64,000 nucleotides of DNA. Source: Termitomyces sp. T153 (taxonomy: Eukaryota; Basidiomycota; Agaricomycetes; Agaricales; Lyophyllaceae). The translations under genes were made by a program, and so were the position numbers. This document shows positions 35,616 through 46,332 of the stretch, piece after piece; position 1 is the stretch's first letter; every line of letters begins with the position of its first letter. The stretch spans positions 1-64,000 of the forward strand of contig JACKQL020000032.1 of the NCBI GenBank assembly GCA_018296165.2. The letters run 5' to 3'. The notes under the pieces were generated by a model. That model searched no databases, had not been told where the DNA came from, and saw only the letters and a program-made list of their open reading frames with translations.

Positions 35616-36616
35616 TGTCACGACCCGCTCCCTAGCTCCCTAGACACTGCTCCCAACCCCTCCCGATTTCCCGCCTAACTCCCTGGAACCCCGCCCACAC
35701 TTTCAATGCTCACACCGGACAACTCCGATGCTTCTCTGGCAAACCCTGACGGCAACTCCCTCTCTGTAGCCATCGACACCCCCTTGAAACCTTCCCCCAC
35801 CGTTCCTGGCCACGTCATACGTCCCCGACCCTCTACCCTAGTTTACCTGACCCGTCCCGGAGTGTCACAACGTCCCCGGAGCAGCCGCGCCCCCAACTGA
35901 TCCCATCAGAATACCGCCGCGGCCCAACCTTGGATTGTACCCAACACCCGTTGACTCAGCACAGCTCCATCGACCCCCGCCATCATATCCGCCGCCCTTG
36001 GAGGCACCCAGTAGTCGGTATATCAGCCATAGAATAACTCCTCGAACTTTAGTCTTGATATTACATTTTACCAGTTTCCTATGTTTCGTCTCTTGTCTCA
36101 TCTCCATTTCTGTTTCTAGGCTTCGAATCTATCTTTTCTCAGTCTCGTCTCATCCCCGTCTCATCTCGACTGTACATATTTCCTTTGTTCCTCTGAAGTT
36201 CCCTTGCTCCCTACGTCAGTACGAACTCCGCGCACGTGCCACGACCTGAACATTCTTAATGACAACTCTGGACCTCGCTACCCGCTCGGCCCCGGAACCC
36301 ACCAAGCCCCAGTAATCCCCTGTCCAACTCCGACCCCGCCCCCCATCAACCGAGAAGCCTCCGCCTACCCCAGAAATCTACTTGTGCGCCCACTAACTAG
36401 CCCTGACACCCGCCCTGGGTCAACGACCAGTACCTCCGGTCTTAGACCCCTCCGAATCACTCAGGACTTACTCGGGCCGCTCTCCCTAGGGGCCCCTCGC
36501 AAGCTTTCCCCACCTCTGCTCCAACTCCGGACGCCTGGTTATAAGCGCAGGACATTGCGTCTGCCTAGTAAGGACTCGCCAGTGTACTGAGCCCCCATTG
36601 TCAGCGGAACCTGACA
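35616..36616 (+). repeat. E2 3' LTR
   Basis: A 1001-bp copy starting TGTCACGACCC and ending CTGACA. It is followed by the target duplication GTGTC. Its TATA box is changed to TATATCA. Confidence 0.95.
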
Positions 36617-36660
36617 GTGTCCTGGGGGAAGGTCCAGAGGTCCAGCAGTGGGTTATGACA
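36617..36660 (-). repeat. Old LTR fragment, terminal part (split by E2)
   Basis: On the minus strand this reads TGTCATAACCCACTGCTGG, the start of an E1-like LTR, and it continues at 25835 across the E2 insertion. It abuts the copia relic at 36661. Confidence 0.5.
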
Positions 36661-39600
36661 TGACTGCACTGCCTGCAACTATCAGCACTAATTCAGTTGT
36701 TGACTGCCCATTATCAAGATTTCTACCATGGTCTGCATTAGTGAAGGCTACAAAAGAGGAAGGGAAAGTGATGTTTACAGAGTACTCAATTCTGTAGTCA
36801 AGCATACCACAAATATACCACATCAAGTGCTTGACTGCCCTTCAGTGCCTAGGGCCTGGACAAAAATTGAAACAACATAGAACACTGACAGCATGGGCAA
36901 TATCAGGACAGGTGCACATAGTAAGGTAGAGGAGTGCTCTAGTGGCCTGTATGTAGGGGACCAACCACATTGCTTCCAATTCCCAATGGGCAGATGGTGA
37001 ATCAGCTTTGAATAGGTGCACTCCAGGTTTGAGTGGAGTTGCAACTGCCTTGCAGTTGATCATGTTGAAGCGAGACAAGACCTCAATGGCATATACTCTC
37101 TGATTGATCCAGAGCTTATGCTGCTGCCAATCCCAGCTGACAACAACACCAAGAAGGCCTATGGTTGGCCTGCAATGTTGCAGCTTAAAAAATTAGTGCC
37201 ACTCTGAGATTACTTTGAGAATGGCTGTTTTAAACTTAGAAGCAAGTGTCATGTCATTGATGTGTACAGGAATAATGATGTGTACTCCATCTCAAAGGTA
37301 GACATATACACAGGGATTAGATGTAATGTGAACAAAGCCAAGTTTTATAAAGACTTTGTGCTTCTTTTTGTTCCAGAGGTTTGCTCCTTGCTTTGGTCCT
37401 TAGATCCCTTCTCAAGTTTAGCACATGGTATCCCATCTCCAGGCTTGTGTTCAATGCAAGAGGGCACATCTTCCTTAAAACCTTTGAGGAACTTCATATA
37501 GAGCTCTACATCCACCATGCTGTGAAGGAAAGCAGACAAAATATTGACAGACTCAAGTTGCATATTCTCCATTGCAGCAAGTGCAAGGATTGTCTGGACT
37601 GCTGCCCAGCATGTGGTCAGTGTGAAGGTTTTGTCAAGTCAATGCCAGGGCACTGACTGAAGCCCTGAGCAACAACCCATGCCTTGAAATGCTTGACCAC
37701 ACTATCAGAGAGGTGCTTCACCTTAAACACCCATTGTAATCCTATTGCTTGTTGTCCAGCAGGGAGGTAGACAGCACACCAGGTGCCATTGTTGTGCAGC
37801 ACATTCATCTCCTTACACATTGCCCTATGCCACTCTGCAGCATTCTTGCTTGCCATTGCATCTTTGTATGACTGGGAGCTTGTGTTGTATGTGCTGACTT
37901 TGTGGGTGGATGCTATATTTGTGCATACTGCACCAAAACCTCCAAAATCAGCTCCAAATTCCACAAAAGCACACTCAGCAAGAAGCAGGGCCTCATCTGA
38001 TCAAGAGTTCAGAGCAAGGTTCACCTCTTGCTCCCCATGCACATCAACATCACCAACATCAACATCCCACAAGGGCTGCTCAGGGTATGGCAAGGGTGGT
38101 GGTGGTGGTGGTAGCTCACACACAAGTGGCAATTCACAATTTTCCTGGCATTGTATTGCATCATAATATCTGGCATTGGGATTGCACATTGGAATCTGCA
38201 TATGCTAGCTTGGTTTGCAAGGAGGGGGCAAAACCTTGGGTTGGCAAGGAACATAGACCAGTAGTAGGAGAGGGACTGCTGGTGCAGGAATATTGTGTTC
38301 TACTCCCACCATTGTATCATCCTCAGCTCCCACCATTCCATCATTGAGTTTGTCAATTGGGGTGAGTGGGCAGCTGTCATTAATCAGAGGGTCAACTTCA
38401 AACACTGGCAGTGGTGCAGGAGCAGGATCAGGTGGTAAGATAGCTGTAGAGAGGGGGGGAATATTGTTAAGGTTATAGTCACACTCCTTGAGATCATCAA
38501 AAGCTATGGGAGGTGAAGATGGTGGGGTTTGTGACAGGAAGAGACTGGGGCATCTTGCCTCATTGAAAATGACATCTTTGAAGACAACTATTCTTTTTGT
38601 ACTGAGGATATACATGCACCAGCCTACCTGATTGTCTGGTTATCCAACAAAGATCCCCACAAGACTATGGCCCTGCAGACCCTTTTGTTTATTGCATCCA
38701 ACCAGTACATAGGTGGCATGACCAAATACTCAAAGATGACCAATTTGCAGCTTCCATTGTTTGTATGCCTCAAACAGTATAACATTTTGAGGCATTGCAG
38801 ACATTGGGCAATGGTTGTGAACATATTGGTAAGTACTCAGTGCATATGTCCAGAAGCTTTCAGGTAGATTAGCCTCTGCAAGCATTGATGTGATGGCTTT
38901 CTTGATGGTTCTGTTGAGCCACTTGGCAATGCCATTTTATTGAGGAGTGGCCCTATTAGTGTACTCCACTCATATCTCTTTGTTTTAACAGTATTCAAGA
39001 AAGCTTTTTGACATGTATTCTCCACCCTTGTCATGATGAATGCACTTGATCCTTTTTCTGGTCTATAGCTCTGCACACACTTTGAATCCCTTGAACACTT
39101 TAAATGTATCACTCTTCTTGTACATATCCTGTACTTCCATCCATTGCATGCTGTCATCAACAAATGTAATCCACCATTTGCAATTGCTCTGGTGACCTCC
39201 TACATGCGTTGGACCATGTACATTGCTGAAACTTGTCTTAAAACCTCAGTTGACCACTCTGCTGTCTGTGGGAAGGGTGCTCAATGTTGCTTTCCCTCTA
39301 GGCACAGTTTACAGATGTGCAGAAGCTCATCACCTGGATCTAGCTTTAGATTTGCAATGAGGTTCTCTTTGATCAGCTGATTCATGTGATCTACACTAAG
39401 GTGACACAGATGCCAATGGAGTAGCAGTTTATTGACTTTGAGTGACATAGTAGGTCCAGCATAAGATGTGCTCATGGCATGTGCTGGTGAAGAAATGAGT
39501 ATTCTGTCATTAACATATGAAGTTAATGTCTTGTCAATGATAGCAGAGAACACTAGCTTGTTGCAAAGGTTGAAGACATTGCATCCAGAGAATGTCACAA

Positions 39601-39925
39601 CAAGGCCATGGTGAATGGAAAGAGTAGTGACAGAAAGAAGGTTATTTGCAAGATCTGGTACAAACAAAACATTTGTGATAATAACATCACTTAAGGCTTC
39701 TCCAGCTCAATTTTTTCCAATGGGCCTCAACTTTATTGATCCCTTTCCTGCAGAGTATATGGTGAAGGTTTGTGGGTTCAGAATGAAGAACCACGAACTC
39801 TCCAGGACCGAAAAACTGTCTGCACAGTCACGTGTGTGTAGAGGGAACTGGTTTGAGATGGGACTCCCATCATATAATTCGACATGTACTAATGTTGTTT
39901 TAAGTTTATCCTTTCCTGATACCAC
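36661..39925 (-). pseudogene. Ty1/copia pol relic, minus strand
   Basis: From right to left on the minus strand: a protease-like stretch (FTIYSAGKGSIKLRP near 39760), then NVLFVPDLANNLLSV, GAG-pre-integrase (LLHWHLCHLSVDHMNQL and CKLCLEGKQH), damaged integrase (about 39160-38840), a proline-rich linker (38615-38205), RT (EWHRAMCKEMNVLHNNGTW near 37830, AWVVAQGFSQCPGIDL near 37660, SVNILSAFLHSMVDVELYM near 37530) and the start of RNase H. Stops and frameshifts are many and CpG is rare. A GGT-rich microsatellite lies at about 38095-38110. The right edge is uncertain, since CpG reappears after about 39780. Confidence 0.78.
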
Positions 39926-40193
39926 TCATTCATTATATTCAACTCATCCTGAAGTCCTTAAAATATGAACAACTTCATTGGTGATACTAAGTAAATGCAG
40001 GAAATACATTATCACAAACTTTGTAACTACTATTGTCTGTAAGCTCTTAATGAGACTCACTAGCATATTTTTTTCGCAGATTAAACCCAAGACAAACTAA
40101 AACAGACTTTCATAGTAAATAATCTGGTCTTAATTCAATGTTATGCAAGTGCAAGCTGGGCCAAGAAATAATGTACATTGAGCTGTAGTTACT

Positions 40194-40638
40194 ATGTCGA
40201 CGGAAAACAGCCAAAAGATTGTGGAAGACTGTTACAAATCGATCATCGGCAATTACCGATCAGAGAAGCTGCTTAAAAATGTGTGCTGGGTACCGGTAAT
40301 TTTTGTCATTTTCTTGTCAATTGGAATGTTTCGACGTTACTTACCCTACTTGGTCGCTGCTGCAACAGGTGCTCATTTGCTCTAATCCACGTGTTTGTAC
40401 TAAGACAAGTTTTAGGGATTGTCTCCGGGGTTTACGTCTTCAGGCCTTTGATCCTTGGACAACAAACCGAAATGTATGTAACACTTGTTCTTTTGAGTCC
40501 ATGGTCAACGGTATCACTAATATTCATATGCGAACGCGACTATGAAGAAGCAACATTACACGTCAAGGGCTTGGTCAACCTGATGATGGTACTGTTGGAC
40601 CAACAAAACCAGCTGACAAGGGACAAGGACGGAAATGA
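40194..40638 (+). CDS. Small predicted two-helix membrane protein, 107 aa
   Basis: Exons 40194-40368, 40416-40473 and 40548-40638. Intron 1 has a weak donor (GTGCTC) but a TACTAAG branch site and TTTTAG end; intron 2 has GTATGT, a CACTAATA branch site and a TGAAG end, with a second AG 3 nt later as alternative. The protein starts MSTENSQKIVEDCYK, has two hydrophobic stretches of 18-20 residues (VIFVIFLSIGMF, then LPYLVAAATGIVSGVYVF) joined by RRY, and a polar lysine-containing tail ending KGQGRK. I do not recognise the family. It is the first host gene beyond the transposon block. The splice model rests on frame and hydrophobic pattern only. Confidence 0.5.
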
Positions 40639-40857
40639 CAATATCTCTTACGTTCCGTTACATGTACTAGAGCTATATCAGAAGCATACAGGGTATACTA
40701 GGTAGGCAATTTGCGGCCCGCAGCAAAGAGAGGATAGTATCAAACTAGAGCTATGATCGTTTATCAACATCGACATCCACTCTTTCTGAGTCTCCGTTTC
40801 CTTTCCTGCCATGTGGCCTTCTCTCCCAGACCTATAAATGAGCGTCACTCAGCGGAC

Positions 40858-42678
40858 TTATGGGGTACGTCGAACACCGCGTACCTGTAGAACAGTCTCT
40901 CCAAGAAAGATCATTTCTTTTCTAGTTTCCTCAACGATCAGGTCTTGAATCATGAACCATCTCTCGCCTTCACCGCTTCCACTCTGAGCCCGGAGATGAA
41001 CTTTCCATACAGTACTTTCTTTGTCGCGTGTGGTTCCAGCGACGGACTCATGGGTTACATTTGCGATCAGATCGTAGAGGGTGGATAAATTATTGGGGGG
41101 AGCGTCAACATCTGAGATTGCAGTAAGAATATTATCCGACGTTTCAGGGTTGATCAATGCTCACAGCTACTGAAATCTAACCCTCGAAGAGGGAAATTGA
41201 TGATGGTCGGGTTTTTCTCCTCAACAAAAACGTTTTTTGTAAAGCGCTTAAAGTGGATGATGATGTACGGCGGCAGTCGCTTGCACTTGAAACGCCGAAG
41301 TTGCCCAAGTGACTCCTAAAGATCGGGGACATGGAACCTTAATTCCACCGCTAGAATGTTGGCTACATACCTGTGTTGTTTTGCCGTCATACTTGGCCAG
41401 CACCGAGTGGATACTAACTTGCGGAATGATGTTCTTCTCCACTGCATCCTGAAATAGAGGCGGAGGGGGAAGATCTACGGCAAGAAATAAAAACGGCGAC
41501 TCTGACATCTTGATATCTAGACATGCAACGAACAATGGACAAGTGGTGATCAATCAGAAGGATGAGAGATGGCAAGTCCGTACCTCGGTCAATATCAAAC
41601 CGGGGTTTTTCATTTTCGCCCGAATCAGGTCTAATAAGAACCTGCTGAGTTTCTACACGCAATGCACCCTGAAATGTGGTGAATATGATGCCTTCAAAGG
41701 ATGAGTCCCAAAAAGAGATTGAGATCGCGGGATTACTCACTTGAGTTCTTCTTTTTGTTGCCGCCTAGATCCTTGTGAAGGTGGTTTAATAACCATCCTA
41801 AGAACTCAACAGGATCGCCTTGGTGTTCTAGCCGAAACTTCCCAGCACTTGCCCGGTTGACTTCTTGCAAAAACTCGTGAGGGCTAACTTGGCTTTTGAA
41901 CAAACGAGGATTCCAGACTTTTTTAGCAAGAGCTGCAAAGCGCTTCAAGAGTTCTGGCTCCTTTCCCCGAAAATCTGAGAGAAGGAGAAAATCTCGCAAC
42001 GGGGAAACATGCAAAAGGGAATGTATGATGACATTCATATGATCATTCCTTTTGATGTTATTCAGACCGACATACCCGGGTAGATATGCTTTGGACGACA
42101 GATCATACGAAGGCTTTACGAGATGCGTCGGGGAGGACAAGTGAGTGACGGAATCTCGCGTGAAAGTGGGAGCAAGAACATAAGAAATATCTTCCAAAGA
42201 GGGATCAGATACAGGATAACCATCGGGCAGTACATAAACCTATCAATGAAGTCAGTTAGATATTACCGAGGCAAGACATACTACCTTGGTGGTTTCGAGA
42301 TTAATGAAAACATGGTGGTCTTCGTGAATTGCATGGGAATAGGCATATGATTTACGTCCACGGCCTTGGAAATATTTTCCGCAGACGAGACATCCATATG
42401 TGTTGACATTTGAGAGAGAGACAGAACAAACTTTTTCGAAGTCGAAGTCCAATATAGCACGATTGATCTGAATAAACATAAACGCAATCCTGAAAGAAAA
42501 CAACCACGTAGCTCACCGTGTCAAGGTAGAGATCAGACGAGCGAACATTTTCCTTCGGCATAAAGTCTTCTTGGTCTTCGTAGTCCTCCTGTAATGTCTG
42601 AACTTTACTCGCTTCGGAGTTTTCTGGGGCAACCTTCGCCCTTTTCGCAGGCCTTTCAGATTCGGCAAGTTCATCCAT
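40858..42678 (-). CDS. SAD1: U4/U6.U5 tri-snRNP-associated protein 2 (Sad1/USP39), 500 aa
   Basis: This is a splicing factor of the inactive ubiquitin-protease family, needed for tri-snRNP assembly in the nucleus. Seven exons: 42678-42517, 42467-42285, 42239-41741, 41691-41584, 41516-41371, 41315-41165 and 41111-40858; every junction is GT-AG and keeps frame. The zinc-finger UBP part (about 55-150) contains CLVCGKYFQGRG and SLEDISYVLAPTF. The USP fold starts GLNNIKRNDHMNVIIHSL, where active ubiquitin proteases have a catalytic Cys; its absence is normal for this family. Later markers are HQGDPVEFLGWLLNHLH, DLPPPPLFQD, RLPPYIIIHFKRFTKN and NPTIINFPL. The ATG at 42678 was chosen because the upstream in-frame codon is TTG. 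It is divergent from RSM22 across 168 bp. Confidence 0.9.
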
Positions 42679-42846
42679 ATCTTTAGTTGTCAAGTTGTCG
42701 GGAGGCTTCAGGTACCCAAAGATATGAATGTGAGATGGATATGTGCGCTAGCGCCAGTGGACAGAACTGATTATGTAAGCACTTATGGATTGAAAAACTT
42801 CAACTTCATGGCCAGGTACATATCCCAAACAAGTCGCTGAGCGCCT
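42679..42846. promoter_or_regulatory. Shared divergent promoter region, SAD1 and RSM22
   Basis: The 168 bp between two divergent start codons must hold both core promoters. No clear TATA box is visible. Confidence 0.45.
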
Positions 42847-45065
42847 ATGATCCTTGCTCGTCATGCCAGGTGGCAAAGTCTTTACTCTCTCCCTCGTCCC
42901 TCTCGCCCATGTACACCCTTAAGGACTTTGACCAGTCACCTAAACCCTCCTCTCAGACTCGATCCTGCTTTCCATGCGGTGCTCGAGGAGGGTGACATGT
43001 CTTTGCTCAAAGGGAACATAGGAAAAAGTGTCAAAGAGCTTGAGGTTGTCTCAGAAAACGAACATTTTGAGTCTGAAGATGGGTATGACGACCATAATAA
43101 TGGCATAAGTCGCAAGTCTCCGGCTGCGCGGTATGGAAGCAGGCAGATTGGTGCAGTCATCTTGCCCAACCAACTTCAGAATGCCATCAATGCATTGATT
43201 TCCGGTGAATAGTTTCCCCAACCCTCTGTGGCATATGTTCATCCAGGCTATAGATTCAGACAAAGTGCAACTTCACAGTGATGCGATACGGCTTTTTTTT
43301 GATGAAGAGGACTCAAAAGCCGAAGGCGTCTGGACGACACGTTACGATCCGAAGGATTATCGCTCTCAGAAACAAGCATCTCGTCATTCCAGTCGTGACG
43401 GCACAGCATTTGCAACAATTGCTCTGCCCGCCCATTACTCTGTAATTCGGTCTGTTCTTGATCACGTCAAGCGGAGATTAGAGCCTTCATGGAAAGTTGA
43501 ACGCATCATAGACTGGGGTGCCGGGACAGGCAGCGGGCTCTGGTTTAGTTCTTGTTCGATTAGCCTCAGTTTTCTCACCGTTTAATCAATTGTTACCAGG
43601 GCTGCTCTTCATACCTTTCAAATCCCGCCAAAAACTAGAGACACAACTAGCTTTGGAGATGAAACTGTCGCTGACTCATCCATTGTGAGTTTCCTGGGAG
43701 TGGACAAACGAGAAGGGCTGGTCACAATAGCAAAGCGTTTGTTAGAGGGTGTGTATGCTCCGATTGTATTCGCAAGGGACTGACTAGATGAATGTGTAGG
43801 TATTGACCTTGGTAATCTAAGTCTTTCCTGGCAGAAATCCTTCAAAGAAGAAGACCAAATCCCCCGATCTCAAGGCCATGACACAATTGCCTTATCTGCC
43901 TTCATGCTCACGTCTTTACCGACCGCTCAACACCGAAAAGCTCTTGTCAAGGAAATGTGGGACAGTGGAGCTCATCTTATGGCGAGATAAATTTTTGGAA
44001 GTCATGGAAACTAGATGATAACGTCTGGATTCCTGCTTAGGTGCTTATCGATCATAGCACGACTGCTGGATTTGAGGCAATCGCCGAATCCAGAGAATAC
44101 TTATTGAGCATGGGTCGCAGGGAATTTGAGGACGTCGAGACGAATGAATGGCCCATTCGAGGTTCACATGTCGTGGCACCAGTCAGTCGTTCTGGGTTCA
44201 GCTTTTAGATCCAGATTTTATCAAGTCAAACAGTGCCCTCATGACGGTGTATGCCCTCTGCATCATCCAGGGTCGACTCGCCTTATATGCGGATTTTCGC
44301 AACGTATTCAACGACCATCCTTTGTCCGAAAAACGAAGCATTCTGGTGTTGGACATGAGGACATCGATTATTCCTACGTTGTAATAAGGCGAGGCCAGAG
44401 GCCAATTCCCTCAATCAGGAATATCGGAAGAATCGGAGAGGTTGGCAAACGAGCGTTGCAAAAAGAGGCCTTATCAACAGCCGCAGTCAAAGAATTGATA
44501 TTAGACTCTGAACACGTAGCATCAGAGGAACTGGTCGCGGAAGAGGCGCCTCTTGGGGACAAATTGATAGTGGAGACAGAAAACAGTTCTCTATCTCCAG
44601 GAGAAATAGAAGAAGCCTTGAGACTGGAGTCATATAGTTGGCCACGCCTCGTTTTTTCACCTCTGAAGAAGAGTGGTCATATCATCCTGGACAGCTGTAC
44701 TCCCGCAGGTACGTACTCTTCATATGTTGTCCAATTTTTCAGCGCTGTTTTACGACTTTCAAGGTAAAATTATGCGAATGACAATTCCCAAATCTCAAGG
44801 GAAGCAAGCCTTCTATGACGCTCGAAAAGCAAGCTGGGGAGACTTATTCCCTCATCTGCCAAAAAATCCTCCGCAAGAGCGTTATCAGCCCACACGAGCT
44901 AAACGTGAAGGTGGGACCACACCTGTCAGGGGTTCAGACATCGGAAAACGCAAACGAGACAAAAACTACGTGAGCTACGAAGCGCTGTCAAAAGACTTGA
45001 AAGAGGCAAGGAAAATATCGCGCAGGGATCGACTTTCCCAACTATCGGATGAAGGGGCCCACTGA
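42847..45065 (+). CDS. RSM22: Mitochondrial Rsm22/METTL17 family protein, 631 aa
   Basis: A methyltransferase-fold protein of the mitochondrion needed for small-subunit ribosome assembly. Exons: 42847-43204, 43254-43542, 43600-43748, 43800-43981, 44041-44181, 44234-44708 and 44764-45065, all in frame. Evidence: an Arg-rich, acid-poor N-terminus like a mitochondrial presequence, the family block ALPAHYSVIRSVLDHVKRRL followed by DWGAGTGSGLW (SAM-binding loop, about residue 205), VLIDHSTTAGF, and the cysteine motif CPHDGVCPL...CGFSQRIQRP typical of the iron-sulfur cluster in this family. The C-terminus is basic. Intron 4 appears to use a GC donor (ATG|GCGAGA...CTTAG); without it the frame stops. 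It converges on MRPL1 with a 210-bp gap. Confidence 0.88.
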
Positions 45066-45275
45066 TTGTGTACATGCTATGTACATACACTTTCATCACC
45101 CGATCACTCCACTCACAATTCATGTGGTTTACCACTTGAAAACATCTATATCAATTAGATGTACCTACCTATCTATTACCTACATGTATTTAATTTAATA
45201 GTCTAATATCTGAATGCCAGGTCCTTGCCTCGAGCTCAACATAACCTTAGAGATGTTCGTAACTAGTCGAGCAAA

Positions 45276-46332
45276 TCAGTAAAAGATGTCCGGAGTTAGT
45301 GAAACGTTTAACTTACCGGGTTTGGCGCCTGAGTTCTTCAACTTCCGGCTATCTTCTGCTTCCTTGGTATTCCCGGTAACCCTCTTCACGGAAGCCATGA
45401 AGTGGCGGATGTTCTTCATCGTGTCTTCAATGGGGAAGTGCATCTGTACGCTAAGCTGGTTAGAGCCATCTTTCAACGGTTCAAATGAAAGATCAGACCA
45501 TAGCTATAGGCATACGAATGTTACCAGTTTTATCTGCCCTCCACTCACTTGTCCCGCGTATCCGTTGTAGATATCCAGCGATGTCGTCGGTTACTGTTCC
45601 GCGTCGCTCTGAAGGCATGAGACCAAGAGGACCGAGAACACGTCCGAGTCTTGGAGTGATAGCTCGTATGAGGTCGGGTGTGCACAGGATAGTAGTTGCC
45701 TTGAAGCGGTTGTTGATAACCTGTTTTTTTTTCGTTTTCAGTATAGTAAAAGACCCAAAAGAGGGCAAACGAACGCCATCTATGAGCTCAGGACCACCGA
45801 CAAAATGAGCTCCAGCCTTTTTTGCTTCCTCAGCCTGCCGACCTTCCGCAAACACGAGGATTTTATCTTCAGACATCGCTTTGGCCTCGCGCGGCAAACT
45901 GATACGCCCTTTGGGAATGGCTACACCATTTTTAATTTGGGTCTTAACGTAAAGGTCAAGTGTAGAGTTCGGAGATGCGACTTCGACGGCCTGCATACGA
46001 CTTAAGTTTTTCAAATCACGGAGAGTTAGACACATACACGCAGAACAGCAATAGCATCCGCAAAAGACAGGAATTCGGAACGGTCGACTTTCTTAGCAGC
46101 TAGTGCAGCTTTTCTTCTAGCCTTCGCTGCTGCTGCTTTTTTCGATGGAATGCGGATTTTAGGTAGGTTTTGGCGTTTTGCCAGAGGAATTTGAGTTGTT
46201 GTGAATTGGCGCTGGAATGAGAGATTCTAGTGGACGATATGAGCAAGCATATGAGAATGCCAGAGGTTGAAATACCACTCGTCCTAGTGTGGGCCGCCAG
46301 CATTGACGGCATAGAGAAAAAAAACTAGACAT
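45276..46332 (-). CDS. MRPL1: Mitochondrial large-subunit ribosomal protein uL1m, 304 aa
   Basis: uL1 of the mitochondrial ribosome stalk. Exons: 46332-46276, 46226-46038, 45990-45516 and 45469-45276; all junctions are GT-AG and in frame. The start at 46332 gives MSSFFSLCRQCWRP and a basic lead (AKRQNLPKIRIPSKKAAAA) fitting a mitochondrial presequence. L1 signatures are KGRISLPREAKAMSEDKILVF, LGRVLGPLGLMPSERRGTVT, DIAGYLQRIRGTSEW and a C-terminal NIRHFMASVKRVTG. It is not the cytosolic L10a, which is shorter and lacks the presequence. The downstream ATG at 46312 lies in another frame and does not join in phase. Confidence 0.88.

Larger units (their letters stand above)
25836..36616 (+). mobile_element. 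E2: full-length chromodomain Ty3/gypsy element
   Basis: Two 1001-bp LTRs (25836-26836 and 35616-36616) are flanked by a perfect 5-bp target duplication GTGTC (25831-25835 and 36617-36621). The order inside is primer-binding site, gag with zinc knuckle, protease, RT, RNase H, integrase, chromodomain, an antisense gene and a polypurine tract. The chromodomain and Ty3 order place it with the chromoviruses. Gag and pol both carry stops, so this copy cannot make a working polyprotein. In the first 270 bp I see about 17 LTR-to-LTR differences, all transitions and about 15 at CpG sites. Confidence 0.95.

Noticed and set aside
38095..38110. GGT microsatellite as a regulatory element
   Set aside because: A short simple repeat in a dead copia linker with no other signal.
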